Assembly (NCBI GenBank): GCA_001586965.3 | Contig: LUCW03000181.1 | Coordinates: 35,001-91,015, forward strand | Reading direction: 5' to 3' | From: Sphaeroforma sirkka | Taxonomy: Eukaryota > Opisthokonta > Ichthyosporea > Ichthyophonida | Length of the DNA stretch: 56,015 nucleotides | Shown here: piece by piece, positions 18,852 to 33,300 of the stretch | Position numbering within the stretch: position 1 is the first letter of the stretch | How the letters are laid out: the number at the start of each line of letters is the position of its first letter | The notes under the pieces: model-generated | Database searches by the model: none | The model's input: the letters and a program-made list of their open reading frames with translations, nothing else | What the model was told of the DNA's origin: nothing | Position numbers and translations under genes: made by a program

Positions 18852-19344
18852 TCAGTAAGTTCTCCAGGGGTTTAAGGTCGCTATGTATGTGAAATGGATA
18901 CTGTCCGTAGCATCATGAATCACACCTTGTTGGCTAAGAACTCTGTCGCTACCAACTCGAGATCTGTTATGACTTGGCGCCTTCTGGCCTAAGAGCTTGG
19001 ATGAATGAAAGCCAGTACAGAAAATATAATTCTGGTCATAAATGACCGCCCCGAAGCTTTTTTTCCAGACCGTAAGAGCTATCGCCAGATGCTTGGCCAT
19101 CAGTTCTTTGGGTAGCACTCTCGGCAGACTGACGACAAGAACTAATTCCACTATCTGGCACTCGACAAGACAAGGATGTTGCTTTGTCATACCCTGGCTC
19201 GTACGTGGTCAGGCCTGATGACCTTCCAGCCTCTTCAATTTGTTCCAGAGGTATCTGAACCACGATTGACCGTACCCCAATCAATGACAGCTCGTTTGCC
19301 ATTTTCTGATTCTGCTTGTATATACAATAATAGTATCCCTTCAA
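18852..19344 (-). other. Two overlapping minus-strand open frames, unrecognised
   Basis: The first frame gives MANELSLIGVRSIVVQIPLEQ and the second LMAKHLAIALTVWKKSFGAV followed by IYDQNYIFCTGFHSSKLLG. Composition is protein-like and the second frame continues smoothly where the first becomes Ser-rich, suggesting one frameshifted remnant. No motif identified. Confidence 0.25.
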
Positions 19345-19885
19345 CCTATTCGCTCAACCCTGAGATTAAACGGCTTTGCCCTTGGTTAACCATCGTTGCG
19401 CACGGACCGAAAGCTCCGAGGGAGAAAACAATATACGAAATTTCAAAGATATGATAGATATTTAGTACTTTTATTTCAGCCAAAAGTCGACACTATAATC
19501 TACATTACTATCGAAACATAAAAGCTCGTATAAAAAACATGCGTATGTTCATATTATTGTTGGCGCTTAGTCGCCATCACGTATAGCTACGAGATCGATA
19601 TCATTGCTTATTGGTTCATTACGATCGAGCAGTGTTCACACAACTTGTAACTTCTGATTGAAATATCCATAACAAGGTTGTACTTGCTAACGCTCTAGAA
19701 TTGATAGCCAAACCATTACTCTGTTGGCTGTATTCGTTTATAGTGTTTTTGTGCTTGTTTTGCAGTCTGTGCACCCGTACTATACCGACTCGCCTGTCGG
19801 TAACACATCACCATTCCATGGGAAAGAAAATCTGACCTTTACTTACAATATTATTGCGTAAGCTCTTGCTATACGCACGAAACTA

Positions 19886-20329
19886 TTAAAACGTAAAGCG
19901 TAAAGGACCATTGTTTATCTTATACATAGGACATAGCTGCAATTGAGGCAGAGCTGAAGGTATACAACCGGGCACTGTATCTACACCTTGGAGTAAGAAT
20001 TTACGCATCATTTTCCTATTCACACTGAATATGTCAAATATTATCGCTGTGACTTCAAGCCCAGCTTTGTCAACCTTAGCTGAGGCGACGTCGACATACT
20101 TAGTAGCTTCATCGCCCGTCATATTTTCAACCGCTGTACTCATACTGCTCGGCACACATGTTTTCATGTGTATGTCTATCCGTTCTAAGCAGATACAATT
20201 GTTCAGCTGCATGTTAACAGTTATCTTCAGATTTATCATTCCACTATTCCAGCGGAAATGTACAACGCTCGAGGAGAATTTTAGCCACTGATGTACCATG
20301 ATGCTACTGTATGCACCGGCGTCGTACAT
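19886..20329 (-). pseudogene. P-element/THAP9-like transposase RNase H fragment
   Basis: 147 codons. The stretch TGDEATKYVDVASAKVDKAG, then LEVTAIIFDIFSVNRKMMRKF, fits the pattern in P-element-type transposases, where a helix is followed by a beta strand and D-x-x-x-x-N-R with the first catalytic Asp. No THAP domain or GTP-binding insert is visible, so it is a fragment. Identification is by eye and moderate. Confidence 0.35.
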
Positions 20330-22370
20330 AGTATACTAATGCTTGTAATGTATTGGAGATGACATATGTTACGTATCAATACATCATATGTTTCTATTAA
20401 TTTGAAATGTGTTTTAGACCATGTCAACGATTGTACAAATATGCCGCCAGAATAGTTGTATTTTGGTCTGACTTTTGCATGAGAGAGTGTGTATGAATAC
20501 ACCTGTGTACTTTCGGGAGTACAATCAGAGGTAAAACGAACTAATTGTGTGTGTGTAAGGAAGCTCTTAATCTTACGTGAGAAAGTTCTCACTATTTATA
20601 CGCAACAATTTCAGAAATGCAGTCCTCTCTCATTAATCAGAACAACACATGCCAATATCAGACTAATGGCTGGCACAAAGTGTTGTACAATAAAGCAATG
20701 GAATCATAGATTGTGATAAAGAAGATCACGATAGATGCCTAGTAATTTGTGGTTTTTAATAGTGTGTTGTAGTTATTGAAATGACCGATGACCCTACGAT
20801 ACACAAGCTACACTGCTGAAACTGTTAAAGTTGATGAGAATACCAACGAATAAGCTTTTCTATATGAAAGAGTTTTGTCAGGACTCATTTGTTTTTGTAC
20901 AAGATCTTTAATAAGAGATAGTCTTGTCCAGACGCAATTGCTTTCGCGGAAAAGGCCAAATACTCATTCTATACCTATAGAGAAAGGCATGCGACGAGAA
21001 CAAAGCTTGCTACAAATACAAGAATTGTTGAAGCAAACGGGTACCAATGAGATAGCACAAAATGCAATTTTTAAGTTACATATTTCACCAGACTTGTGTA
21101 GAGAGTGCACCACAATTGAGATTTTCTAAAAGTGTGGTGGCAAAGTATAGGACCCCAGTGCTTATAATAGGTAGAATGGTGGACTACAGAGGACAATATC
21201 AAAAGATTGCTTGTACGCACTATTAGAGCTCTCAGAACCGAGGGCTTATGATCTACTTAAGTCTTGGTACCTCACAGTGGATTGGTTCACATATTCATGT
21301 TGTGTCTGTGTATTGTACGCGAGATCTGTTCGCATGAGTTGTATATAACCAGGCCTCGCGCTGACTGATAGGAATATTTCGGGTACTATACTACGATCCA
21401 TACATGAGCGTTACGCTCTTGAATTTACCGAGACATTATATAAAGTATTGTCGTAGTTACTCTCGTGGCTGGAAAGTAAAGAAACCGGTGACAGTTTCAG
21501 TAGCTTGTGTATTGCAGATTTGACAGTCTTATCGCCTGTGCGCGATCCGATCAACTATAAGTCACGAATAAAGCTGCCAATTACTATGCGTTCATCGTGG
21601 TCTTTCTTGTCACAATAAAACATTTCTTTGCTGTACTGTTGCAATCAAATATTGCTTTGTTGTACAACACCTTCACTCCTGACATGAGTCGTTTCGGTTT
21701 TGCTGAGTGTGAATTGCAAATACGAGTTTGTGGAAGACTCTTATATCTCGAATGCATCGTCAGCCTTCAAAGTATATTGATTGTCTACAAAAATATATGC
21801 TAGATCTACAAAAGTAAATAGTATTATACAGTGCTATATAGAACCTTCTTATTTCTGGGTTAAGTGATTCGTGCCTCGGTGTGCAACCGCTATCAATCTG
21901 CGCACTGAGTTTTTATTTGTGATTTGTGATTTCTAATTTACTAAATTCGGGCTTTCCGTTGAATATTACTATCAAGAGGGTATCCGGGTAGGTAGCCGGT
22001 GTTCCCGCCATATTCCTGACGACTATAATATCAGAACTATACAATTGAGACTGGACCGTAAACCGGGATTTGGGTTTCCTTGATTTTGGGATCTGGCTTG
22101 GGGTTTTTGATGATTGTCGCTTCTAGTACCTAGATGATACATTTGTGTGTCATTGCACGTGCTTCCATTATCCTCGACAAAGACACATGGCATTGGTACA
22201 CAATGTCATGTTTTGTCCCAAAATTGGGGAAAATCACTAATATTTAGCCGGTATGTAAGAAATGGCTGCTCGATGACTGCGGCCAGACTTCCTGATTTGG
22301 TGTCAAAATAAACTCGCAGACTCTCGTTAACAGAACTTGTGAAGGTCGCTATACCAGCTACACTTCTATA
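20330..22370. other. No supported gene
   Basis: Short open frames such as 20875-21129 (+) have protein-like composition but no motif, start context or partner exons. I see no structured repeat. Confidence 0.4.
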
Positions 22371-22566
22371 TCTCAACATCTGATGTTTCCATCTAGTTTA
22401 TGTTGCCATCTGCATCGAACTCACCTGTCTCATTTCTGTCAAGTGCGTCACGTTGACCATCTTGGTTATCTCAACATCTGATGTTTCCATCTAGTTTATG
22501 TTGCCATCTGCATCGAACTCACCTGTCTCATTTCTGTCAAGTGCGTCACGTTGACCATCTTGGTCA
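22371..22566. repeat. 98-bp tandem duplication
   Basis: Two nearly exact 98-bp copies (22371-22468, 22469-22566) starting TCTCAACATCTGATGTTTCC. On the minus strand each copy can be read as VDQDGQRDALDRNETGEFD, an Asp/Gly-rich calcium-loop-like peptide, but that frame hits a stop in every unit, so no coding role is claimed. A minus-strand GTGAGT donor-like site also repeats. Confidence 0.85.
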
Positions 22567-23633
22567 ACCATAGCAGCCAATACATCGATCTAACTTGTAT
22601 TTGATCAGGCAGCGGTTGTAGACTATTTGCACATATATTTACACCATCATATGCAGGACTGTAAATGATCAGCCATTCAAGTGTTACACGTAGGTAGCGT
22701 CCACGGCAGTACATGTCACAATGCATACATGAGTTGTTAGTCGCAATACATTCATTCTAGTCTCTTGCGGCAAACGTGGGAGCTGGATTGCAACAGCGGT
22801 TGATAAATGCATATACTACCCATTTCAGAAGACGCACCGCCATTTCAGGTCGGATGAGAATTTTCAAAGACTCTTTTGTGTAAGCGATTTGCATCAAGCA
22901 TTCAGGGGTATCAATCCCTATTATCAATCCAAAGAACAGTACAACCTACAAGATGAGAAATGATAAGTCACGCGCTTTTACTGGTTTTACCTATATAGTA
23001 CCAGGTTTAATGAATGTAAGTTTGAACGCCGATACTCAATAGCTCAATGCTAGCTCACTGCTAAACAAATCCAACTATACTTCCAAAATATTTTTTAAAG
23101 ATTCCAGGTAACTTGTATATGAACTCTATAACAAGCTTATTCAACCCACCCCTCAAAATGCACTATTTACTACCGCAAATCAAATATAATTTCACTAATC
23201 ACTATTCCTAACAAATATGGTAGGGTTCGAGGACATACACACTAAAATCACCCTGTGAGCGTCACGAAAACGTACTGCCGTAGTGGTAGGGGTAGTGATC
23301 AGGGGATTATACATACACATGGGGTAGTGTTTAGTGAATCCCTATAATACTTTTTTTTCTACATTCACGCCGCTGTCCATGCTTACGGTCTGTACAAATC
23401 AACGCGAAGTATGTTAGCTTCACCTTCATGGGCAATGAAATTGGGCAGAAGGCCGTCATTGCTTAGTATATACAATCGTTCTCACTTTATGCGTAGTGTC
23501 TGTCCACATGTATAAAGATTCCAAGCTGCGAAGTCCTGACATGAAAACCCTTTAGTTAATATCTCTTTCTTCTGGCACGTAGTATTCACAGAAATATTTG
23601 CGTTTGAATGTTCTCATACATATTGTCATACTC
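22567..23633. other. No supported gene
   Basis: Intergenic sequence without recognisable coding or RNA features; AT-rich toward the TA array. Confidence 0.4.
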
Positions 23634-25363
<1,730 letters not shown>

Positions 25364-25737
25364 AGTATACATGGGAGTATGAAATCATCAATATAGAATA
25401 TCTCTGATGGGCATAAAGGCATCCCTAACTATCGGAGAAGTACAATCTAAGAACATAAGGCCAAAGATTACAATGGAAGTCATAATCGTTGAAGACGTGG
25501 TGACGCTGCCTTTGTATTGGATCGTAGAACAAGTGAGAACCTTTTTCACCTTAAGAGGTGTTTTTTAATGGCTCTAGAATTACGAGTTCAATGCATATAA
25601 AAGCAGGGACTCGAATCAAATAAATCATAACTATTCACTTAAAACTTAAAACACTTTAAGATACTTTAATATCTGAGAACAATACAGAGCTATCAGCTGA
25701 TTTACTATAGATCATGCCAAGAAAAAAAAAAAAAAAA

Positions 25738-25838
25738 AATCCTTAGATGGTATAGGATGAAGAAATCCTTAGATGGTATAGGATGAAGAAATCCTTGGAT
25801 GGTATAGGATGAAGAAATCCTTAGATGGTATAGGGTTC
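25738..25838. repeat. 26-bp tandem repeat after a poly(A) run
   Basis: Almost four copies of AAATCCTTAGATGGTATAGG plus ATGAAG follow an 18-nt A run. Copies differ by a single base. No spacer variation, so this is a minisatellite rather than a CRISPR array. Confidence 0.9.
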
Positions 25839-25839
25839 A

Positions 25840-26100
25840 GATTGAACTTTCCGCTGAGGGAAAAGCCAATAAATTCCCCAAGAATTTTCGTATTTTCTGG
25901 CAGCGATTTTCACTTTCGCTCTAGATACTCATGAAATATTAACTGACTAATATTGAAACCCGCGTAGGCTGTACTGGAAGAGTATGCACAGTATGGTTTT
26001 ACTCTTTTTAATTCGCATCATAAACGTTTTTATTAACCACATAGAGAAACCTTCCGTGTATTGATCTCCCGTTCAAGAGCTACCCAATGCTTCAAAAATG
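25840..26100. other. Non-coding stretch
   Basis: Nothing recognisable between the minisatellite and the tRNA gene. Confidence 0.4.
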
Positions 26101-26122
26101 CAACTCGCGTACTAAAAAAAAA

Positions 26123-26206
26123 TGGATGGTGCAGGGTTCGAACCTGCGCATGCATACGCATAATTGAGCTTAAGTCAAACTCCTTGGACCACTCGGACAA
26201 CCATCT
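26123..26206 (-). tRNA. tRNA-Leu (anticodon UAA)
   Basis: 84 nt fold as a class II tRNA: acceptor AGATGGT/ACCATCC (first pair A-C mismatched), D arm TCC...GGA with GAGTGGTCCAA, anticodon loop CTTAAGC (TAA at 26170-26172), a variable arm with GCGTATGC, and T arm GCAGG-TTCGAAC-CCTGC. A run of nine T follows directly, a pol III terminator. A and B boxes are intact and there is no intron. Confidence 0.88.
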
Positions 26207-27883
26207 CATGGAATTCTCTGTAGCACAATATATATAACAAACATATCTTTTTGAAGCAACACAGGTTTCTTAAGCTACAGTTCCCTATAGAACTAACTTT
26301 TTTATTCTTCTTCTGCGCCCCAACCCCGTTAAAGGTTCGATGGCATCTGAAGTAGAGATTCCAAGAACGGGCGACACAGGTCAACTCAGACTTTACGAGA
26401 AAGGAACTAACTCCGACACCACAGCTTGCTCACCAGCAGCCACCGATTCTTCCGTCGCGACTGTCAGTTTCGTTGGTGACTTCGTCAGGTTCTGTTGAGA
26501 ACGACGAGAGTTGACTGCATGATTAAACAGCAGTCACGACTTCTACAATATGATCTTCCGACTAGAGAAGTAATGAAAACGCGTTTTGCAGCTCATTTGG
26601 AACGCGCAGAATCTAATGATCCTACAACAATGAACACAGGAAAGCATGCGGAGACTAATTTGTATCTATCGATGGCAAAATTGCCAGTCCAAGATAGATT
26701 TTGAACTGCGAGTTATTTAGATCGAGAAACTGCAGTGAACAAGAAGTACGTCAAGGATCTAGGTAAGTTGCCAACTACACACCCGCCGAATCGAAAGGAC
26801 AGGCAGGTGCCTGTCGTTACGTGTAGTTTGTCAAGTATAGATCATGCTTACAGCAAACATCCGCAAGAATCTTTGGTTCGAGGCAGCACAGCAGAGTCTT
26901 AAGCCGTCCTCTCATAAATAAACTAAGTTGGAGAAGACAAAAGCATCTGTGGCGCGCTACGAGGATATGATTCAAAATATTTGAATGTGAAAGAATGTGG
27001 ACTTTTTATAAATAATAATAATACTATTGAAAGAGACATTATGTTGGCACCAAAATGTCAACCTTCCACTTCGACTAAAAGATATGAAGATTGTATATAT
27101 ATTTTTTAAAATCCTGAATAAAGTCATCCATGATGACTGTCACAGCTTATAAAAGCCGGGCGTCACCCGACTAAAGTCTTGCACTTGCAGTTTAGGCTAC
27201 AAGTCACCCGGATTTGCAAGCTAACTTACCTATTTATAATATTACTTTTAATTTGTTTTAATAATTTTGTCTATAACTTAATTACTTTCCTCCTATCGTC
27301 GGTTTTCATATTTTTGAGTTACTTTTGGAATTACCTATTGAGACGCGAAGCTACACACAATCTATGTTTAGACGTATGCATATATTTTAATATAGTAGCA
27401 CTCAGCTTTGCTAACACATCCGTGTATTAATATACGAAGCAAACATTAAACTACATCAGCTACGTAAACGTAGCTTTACTTTCTAGTATTTAGCCTAGAT
27501 ACCTTCATTTTACAGCATGCCTCCTTAAGAAGGACAAGCCGAGAAAGTACAAGATACCAAGGGAGAAAAAGACTAGTGTCAATCCACTGCCACAGTAAAC
27601 AGGACAATACAGCCGAAACATTCCTCAGGGAAGTAGAGCAATGGATCTTCCAATTGACGCAAGATAAAGAGATAGCTTTAGACGAAACACGCATCCTTAA
27701 GGATACAATGTCTAGAAAAACACTATAGAAGATACTTCTACAATATTAGATCCGGTAATGGATACATCGCTCTCTTGATGAAGAAGCTAATGCCATGCGA
27801 CGCGTAGTAAATATAGAGATTAAGCATTTAGTTCTTTAAAGACCATAACAGCTGTAACAACTTCAGAAGTTGTCGAACAGCTT

Positions 27884-28369
27884 ATGAATTTATATATAAT
27901 TCAATATTCAGACAATGGTGATGAAGTAAATATTACAAAGGAGTCAGAAGACACGATCTCTAGCGACCAACAACCTTTATCTATAGGCAAAGAAAAGGTA
28001 GTGACATTTGAAGCTCCACAAGCTCCGCGTCCATCAGTGGAAGCTTTTGCAAATATGCAAAAAGTTGAGAATATGGAGATTCCAAAAACTCCAACGGATT
28101 ATTTAGATCCAATCGAATTACTGCAAAGTGCAGTAGAGCAGTTCACTGCTGAAGTATAGTCTCGCGTGCAATCAAACTCTACACATGAACTTGAGAGCTC
28201 AAATCAGAAGAAGAAAGTATATCTCGTTCTAATATCCGATTCTGATGTACAAAAAGTCGATGGCAGAGGGCAGACTGACACTCGCCGTGACCAGCCCACG
28301 CATCGTAGTAATTTTACACCAGAAAGTGATAAATTGCAATCAGATATATCACCAGAAAAGGAGAATTAA
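27884..28369 (+). pseudogene. Element E gag-like open frames
   Basis: Two consecutive short frames separated by one stop encode acidic, Ser/Lys-rich peptides (VTFEAPQAPRPSVEAFANM; YLDPIELLQSAVEQFTAEV; SDKLQSDISPEKEN). Position 5' of the RNase H remnant and composition suggest gag. No catalytic motif is visible. Confidence 0.35.
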
Positions 28370-29829
28370 GGTTTATACTCAAAAGCTTTTATGTGTATGC
28401 AACCAACCCATAAAATAAAACCATAAAATTGAGATATGTCGGAAAAAGGTAAGGAAAAGAATATATTTGCACGTGATTATGTGCAAAGAGTATCATGCGA
28501 TATACGAGGTCGGTCTCTTACAAAGAGGCCGTAGAACGACAAAGACCTTGATCGCTCTATTTCAAAAGCAAAGCAAATTCGTGCTGAAGAGAAAGAACAT
28601 ACGAGAGAATATACTGATGATCTTGAAGATTAACAATATGTTCACTTAGATGAAAGTTCTCAAGAGCACAGTGCATATCCAATTGTTTCACTGCAGTCTT
28701 ATGTATCAACATGTGTATACTCAGATAATACACAAGGTTCATGATGAGAGGCACTCAAGTGCGCCTACAAAAAGAAACGTACATTACTGATTATATGCAT
28801 TAGTATCGTCCTGAATTGCAGCATCACATGTTTGCATGTATGAGATATTACTCCCTCTCAAGATATATGTGAGGAAATTAATCCCTATCCTCATTGTGCG
28901 AAAGCAATGAACAGTCGAGTATAATTGTACTTTTAATACATTGCTCATAAGCTCAAACAACACTCGGATCACTTATATGGTCGAGGATGGACAAGAATTG
29001 TAAATGATAGGGAAGGTTTTTAGCAAAGCTAAAGACGCCTCAAAAGTGCAATGGAGCTGATTTACTACGTTTATTGCGTCAATGACCATCTTCCTTATAA
29101 CGGGGAATCCAAAGGGTACACGTTCAGGAATACTACCATGCGCTAACACGTGCAATAGTACTCCATATTACGAAGAGACATGTCTCCGCAGTGCTAGGAA
29201 TAGGCTTTCACAATCTAAATTCCTTATCATAATCAAGGAGCTAGTACGTTGTGATAAATGAATGACAATTATATCTAGTATGACAGATAGTAGAGACTCA
29301 AATGTCACCAGAAAGACATCTGTTTTGGAGTAAAGCTCTCTAACGAGCCATGAACTATAGGGCCACGTATATCATTAGAAGTAATGTTCATAAATATAAT
29401 ATCCAATCTTATGAATATAAATTCGAGGCAAGACAAGCTGTTCTTACACTTGACGAGTTCGAGTGGAAGATCGTAAAAGCTTTTACAGTTGAAGAATGGA
29501 CACAAACCGACTCGTGCAGTCAAACAAATAGCCTGCAGAGACTACAATTGCATCAACTAGATAAAATGTTGACATTCGTGATTTAAGTCCCAAATCACTT
29601 TATCGTATCAATATTTTGTTTTGTTGTCATAAATATGTCTTCAACTCGTGGTTGTTTACATTTAAGCAGCTCAAAAAACGGTTCAACAAGCACTGGTAGT
29701 TCAGCCACCAAGATTAAGTACCGTTCATGGCAGCAACAGACGCATTCGATATCACATTTGGATGTGTACTTATCAAATGATTAATGGAAAACCTAGGTAC
29801 GTACAGTTCTCTAACAAAGCTATGAACTC

Positions 29830-30310
29830 GTCACAAATCAACTATCCAGCTATTCATTAAGAGCTTGTAGTTGGTGTATTAGTACTCGCTCATCTTAACG
29901 ACTATATATACGGTAAACGCTTTAGTGTACTATGTGATTCTACTTATCACAGCAGCTAAAAGATATAAAACCAAACTCACAATGGGTTAGTCCGCGGTAA
30001 AATCAATCGCAAAAGTCTCTCACACATATTCCTCTTACCAGACGTTTTCAGGTTTTGTACAGGACTTTAACAAGACGGTACGAGAGCTACGATGGTTTTA
30101 AATTGTAGACAACATATATGCTCCACATACCATATATTCTTTTGCAGCTCATCATAATGCGCAACTACCACGATACCGGACTCTGAAACATATGGAAGGC
30201 GTCGACTTTCAAATCAAACCGATGAGACTGAAAGGGCAGGGTAAACCGACCATGGTTGTTGATACCACAGTTGCTTATTATGTTCATATACAAGATGCTA
30301 CGATTGTGAC
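29830..30310 (+). pseudogene. Element E RNase H and Dam-like domain remnants
   Basis: RNase H-like NYPAIH (stop) ELVVGVLVLAHLNDYIYGKRFSV aligns by eye with YxxxxKELLAxVxxLxHFxxYLxGxxF. About 250 nt later SFAAHHNAQLPRYRT and VNRPWLLIPQLL correspond to the Dam-like DVFADPTNAQLPRFW and NPPWEQI of element A. The catalytic motif is changed from NPPW to NRPW. Not functional. Confidence 0.5.
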
Positions 30311-30962
30311 GTTATGTTGCCCCACAAGACATTCAGACAAGTGTAATAACAAATTGATACCTATAATTTAAGGCGAACCATTCTATGTGAATAAAAGAAA
30401 CATACTTTCCTCTATCAGGTTACCCGTGCAGTTCAAAATACACCTACCTGGAACCTTTAGAAATGTTGAAAAAACAAGATTATACTCGACACCTAAGTCT
30501 CAAGATGAGATCAAAACAACACAGATGCAGTTTGTGTTTCTGAAATAAGAGTTGACTCCACAGGATCAAAGAGGAGCACATCGCTAGCAAGGGCATTCTA
30601 CAAAAAGATATGTTCAGACAAAATTACTGTTTACAAAGCTGAGATCAGGCTTTTTAAGCAACTGATGAACGATTTTCCCGTTGTATACATGTATGTTACC
30701 CAGCTAATAGAAAAAGAAAATGATGATCTTATTGATGTCATCGAGCATTCACGCGAAATCGTACTAAAATATTGTTATTCAAGTCCAGGTGATGTTCCAG
30801 TGGAGTTTTCACCTAATTTCGAAGTTACAGAATCGACCGAGGCAGCTATTATGAAATGATTACGACAGTATCATGCTCTTAAACTAATGGATTAGGCGAG
30901 AAATATAACACAATGTACGGGATTTTACACTCTAATTTTCATATGCATTTCATACCTCGAGT

Positions 30963-31071
30963 GTATCACGAATGAAATGACTACGAAGTCAACTTAATCA
31001 AGCGATACTCTAAGGGCGTGCATCCGTAGCGCTTGATTCGGTAGACTTCGCAGCCGTTGCATTCGTGATAC
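30963..31071. repeat. Inverted repeat at the tail-to-tail junction of elements E and D
   Basis: The left arm GTATCACGAATGAAATGACT... (30963-31008) matches the reverse complement of the right arm (31026-31071), with GCGAAGTC and AATCAAGCG conserved, around an 18-nt centre. It marks the joint 3' ends of two related elements. Confidence 0.75.
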
Positions 31072-31199
31072 TCCTGGGATATGTATTGCTTCAGTTTCGG
31101 GTGTACAGTCTCGTACCTTTTGCAATCTTTCTAAGCTCTAACCTTGTCCAATTATGTCTTAACTTCCTCGGATGATTCTGTTTCATCAAAACCAGAATG

Positions 31200-31275
31200 T
31201 GAGGATTCCACTGCATCTGCATCACTAGAGTTTGGTATCGCGGCAGTTGCGCATTATGATGAGCTGCAAACATAT
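31200..31275 (-). pseudogene. Element D start of Dam-like domain
   Basis: IDMFAAHHNAQLPRYQTL matches IDVFADPTNAQLPRFWT of element A and FAAHHNAQLPRYRT of element E. The NPPW-containing part is not recognisable afterwards. Confidence 0.5.
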
Positions 31276-32207
31276 CTATGGTGTGTGGTCCATAGATAGT
31301 CTGCTATCTTAAACCATCCAGGATTGGCCTTCCAATCCGTAGCTAGTATCTCCCGAACCATCTTACTGAAGTCCGGTACAAAGCGTGACAACATATACGG
31401 TAGGTGATTATGTTTACCCAGGGTATGTGCGATGCCAAATGTGAATTTTGCGATCTATCATGCTATCGACTGACCAACCGTGAGTTGAGTTTCAATTTCT
31501 GATCGCACAGTACATTAAAGTGTGTATTATATAAGTAGTCTTAAAAATGAGTGAGTGCAGTCACACTAGCTGAAAGCTATTGTTGCACAGTGTGGTAGTT
31601 GTTCTGTGACGAGTTCATAGCCCTGCTAAAGAACTGCATATATCTCGATGTCCCATCATTCATCGGAGACAGAACGCCGCTAAGTGCCATGTCTGAGACG
31701 TCTGTAGCTACCATGAACGGGTGGCTGAACTACTGGTGGGTGTTGTTCGACTGTTTGAGCTGCTTAAAGGCATCATCACATTATTTTGCCCATTTAGCTT
31801 CCAATTTACTTTTGTGACATCTCAAGATTTGAGGCAACTTGCTAAATGCGGAAGTCCGTCCGACAGAAAGTTGACTGAATCGCACATGCTGTCAACGTCC
31901 TTGACTGTAGTATGTGTTCTCCAGCCTAGTAGGTGTTCAACCCATGATCGATCATGATCCATTCAACTGATACCCGATAGCCCAACAGCTCCATCTCGTT
32001 AACGCCAAATTGACAATTCTTGCTGTTGATTTTAAAGTCGTGTTTGTTCAATCTGGCTTAGACCTACGCTCAACTTTGTCATGTTCTTCTTTGGTCTCTG
32101 AAAATACCAGGATGCCGTCGATACATACTTGCTCATTAGTCCTTGTCTCTAAACATATCATGCATAACTTGTTGGGTGGTAGCATGTGTAGACCAAACGA
32201 TGCTCAC

Positions 32208-32561
32208 TTAAACGAATACTGTTGCCCATCCCAAGTGAATGTGAAATACTTGTGATGTGGCTTGTAAATCTCCATGTGATGGTAACCTCGCTCGTTCCAT
32301 TCGTCTGAGCAACTCGTTTATTTGCGGTAAGTAGAAATTGTGTGTTGGAACGAGTGCGTTGATTGTATTCGTATCTAAACATACTCGAACTTTCCTCAAT
32401 ATCCCGTCTGAATTGAACTGGTCTACGGCCAGAAGCACTAGGTTTACTGGGGTGGGTTCGCAGTTATCTGCGATTATTGTATCTTCCAACCATTCCTTGG
32501 CTTGTTCACTAACCACCTGCCCATGACGCTCCGCTGCATAGTTACGTATTAGACACTTCAA
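32208..32561 (-). pseudogene. Element D reverse transcriptase fragment
   Basis: 117 codons with SEQAKEWLEDTIIADN, TPVNLVLLAVDQF, VRVCLDTNTINALVPTHNF and YLPQINELLRRM. These are Ty3-type RT motifs 1-2 (fingers), up to where LDxxxAYH should follow. The catalytic palm is lost to frameshifts downstream. Confidence 0.65.
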
Positions 32562-32969
32562 CTTTCGAGAAATCTACTTTAGTATGGTCTATGCTCACAT
32601 CGGAATTGAACTTAGTCCAATCTGTGGTCTTGATCTTCGTTTTCGAAGATTAGATCCTTAAGCTTCTCTGTGAAACGAGATATCATCTCTCTCGCAGTCT
32701 TCAAAGGGTTGTATACAGGTTTCAGTATGTTATCGTTCAACTTATCCTTCTTGATCGATGTTGGTAGGTAAACCAGTAATAGCTATACCTAACAACAACA
32801 AATATCGCATACCTACTGTTAAATCATATTCTGGCGAGGTGTTACAGATGATTGCCGTAATGACCATGGTGCGTTGATCGAATAATATAAACCCCCGATC
32901 TACAGCCATGCCTCGACGTGCTTTCTCTCGTTCGTCGGCTAACTCAAATATATTTTAATGTGATGATAT

Positions 32970-33300
32970 GCATGAAATCTGCGAGCCCTGATCCAACACC
33001 GTTTTTTTCTTCTTTTCATACCCATTAACCCGTACATCAAGAATGAGACGCTCATCTTGGGGTACATTCTTTTGTTCCAGTACCAAGATCTGGTACATCT
33101 GTCACTTAAGTTCAACCCACTGTTGCACCTTCAATATGTGTTTGTGGCAACCCCCTGTCCCAGCACAGTCTTCACACTTCGCGACAAAATTATATTTCTC
33201 TGTGTGCCTACCATTCCAACGCCATTCGGCTCATGTTTGGTCATGCGCCAGTTACAATCTGCTTTGACACAGTCCTTCATCTTCTCATACTTATGCTTCG
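32970..33300 (-). pseudogene. Element D zinc-binding segment and protease remnant
   Basis: Zinc-binding residues appear as KDCVKADCNWRMTKHEPNG and, after a frame change, CEDCAGTGGCHKH. This is the same two-cluster layout as element F. The protease remnant reads VLDQGSQISCIS, with the active-site triad as DQG. Confidence 0.5.

Larger units (their letters stand above)
26490..30960 (+). mobile_element. Ty3/gypsy-like retrotransposon E, strongly decayed
   Basis: Plus-strand remnants in order: gag-like pieces (AETFLREVEQWIFQLTQDKE near 27610; open frames 27884-28159 and 28166-28369), an RNase H remnant near 29835-29960 (NYPAIH, ELVVGVLVLAHLNDYIYGKRF) and a Dam-like remnant near 30135-30310. Stops and shifts are frequent. 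The left limit is uncertain. It meets element D tail to tail at about 31.0 kb. Confidence 0.5.

Noticed and set aside
25738-25838. CRISPR-like regular repeats
   Set aside because: Units are contiguous with no unique spacers; eukaryotic minisatellite.
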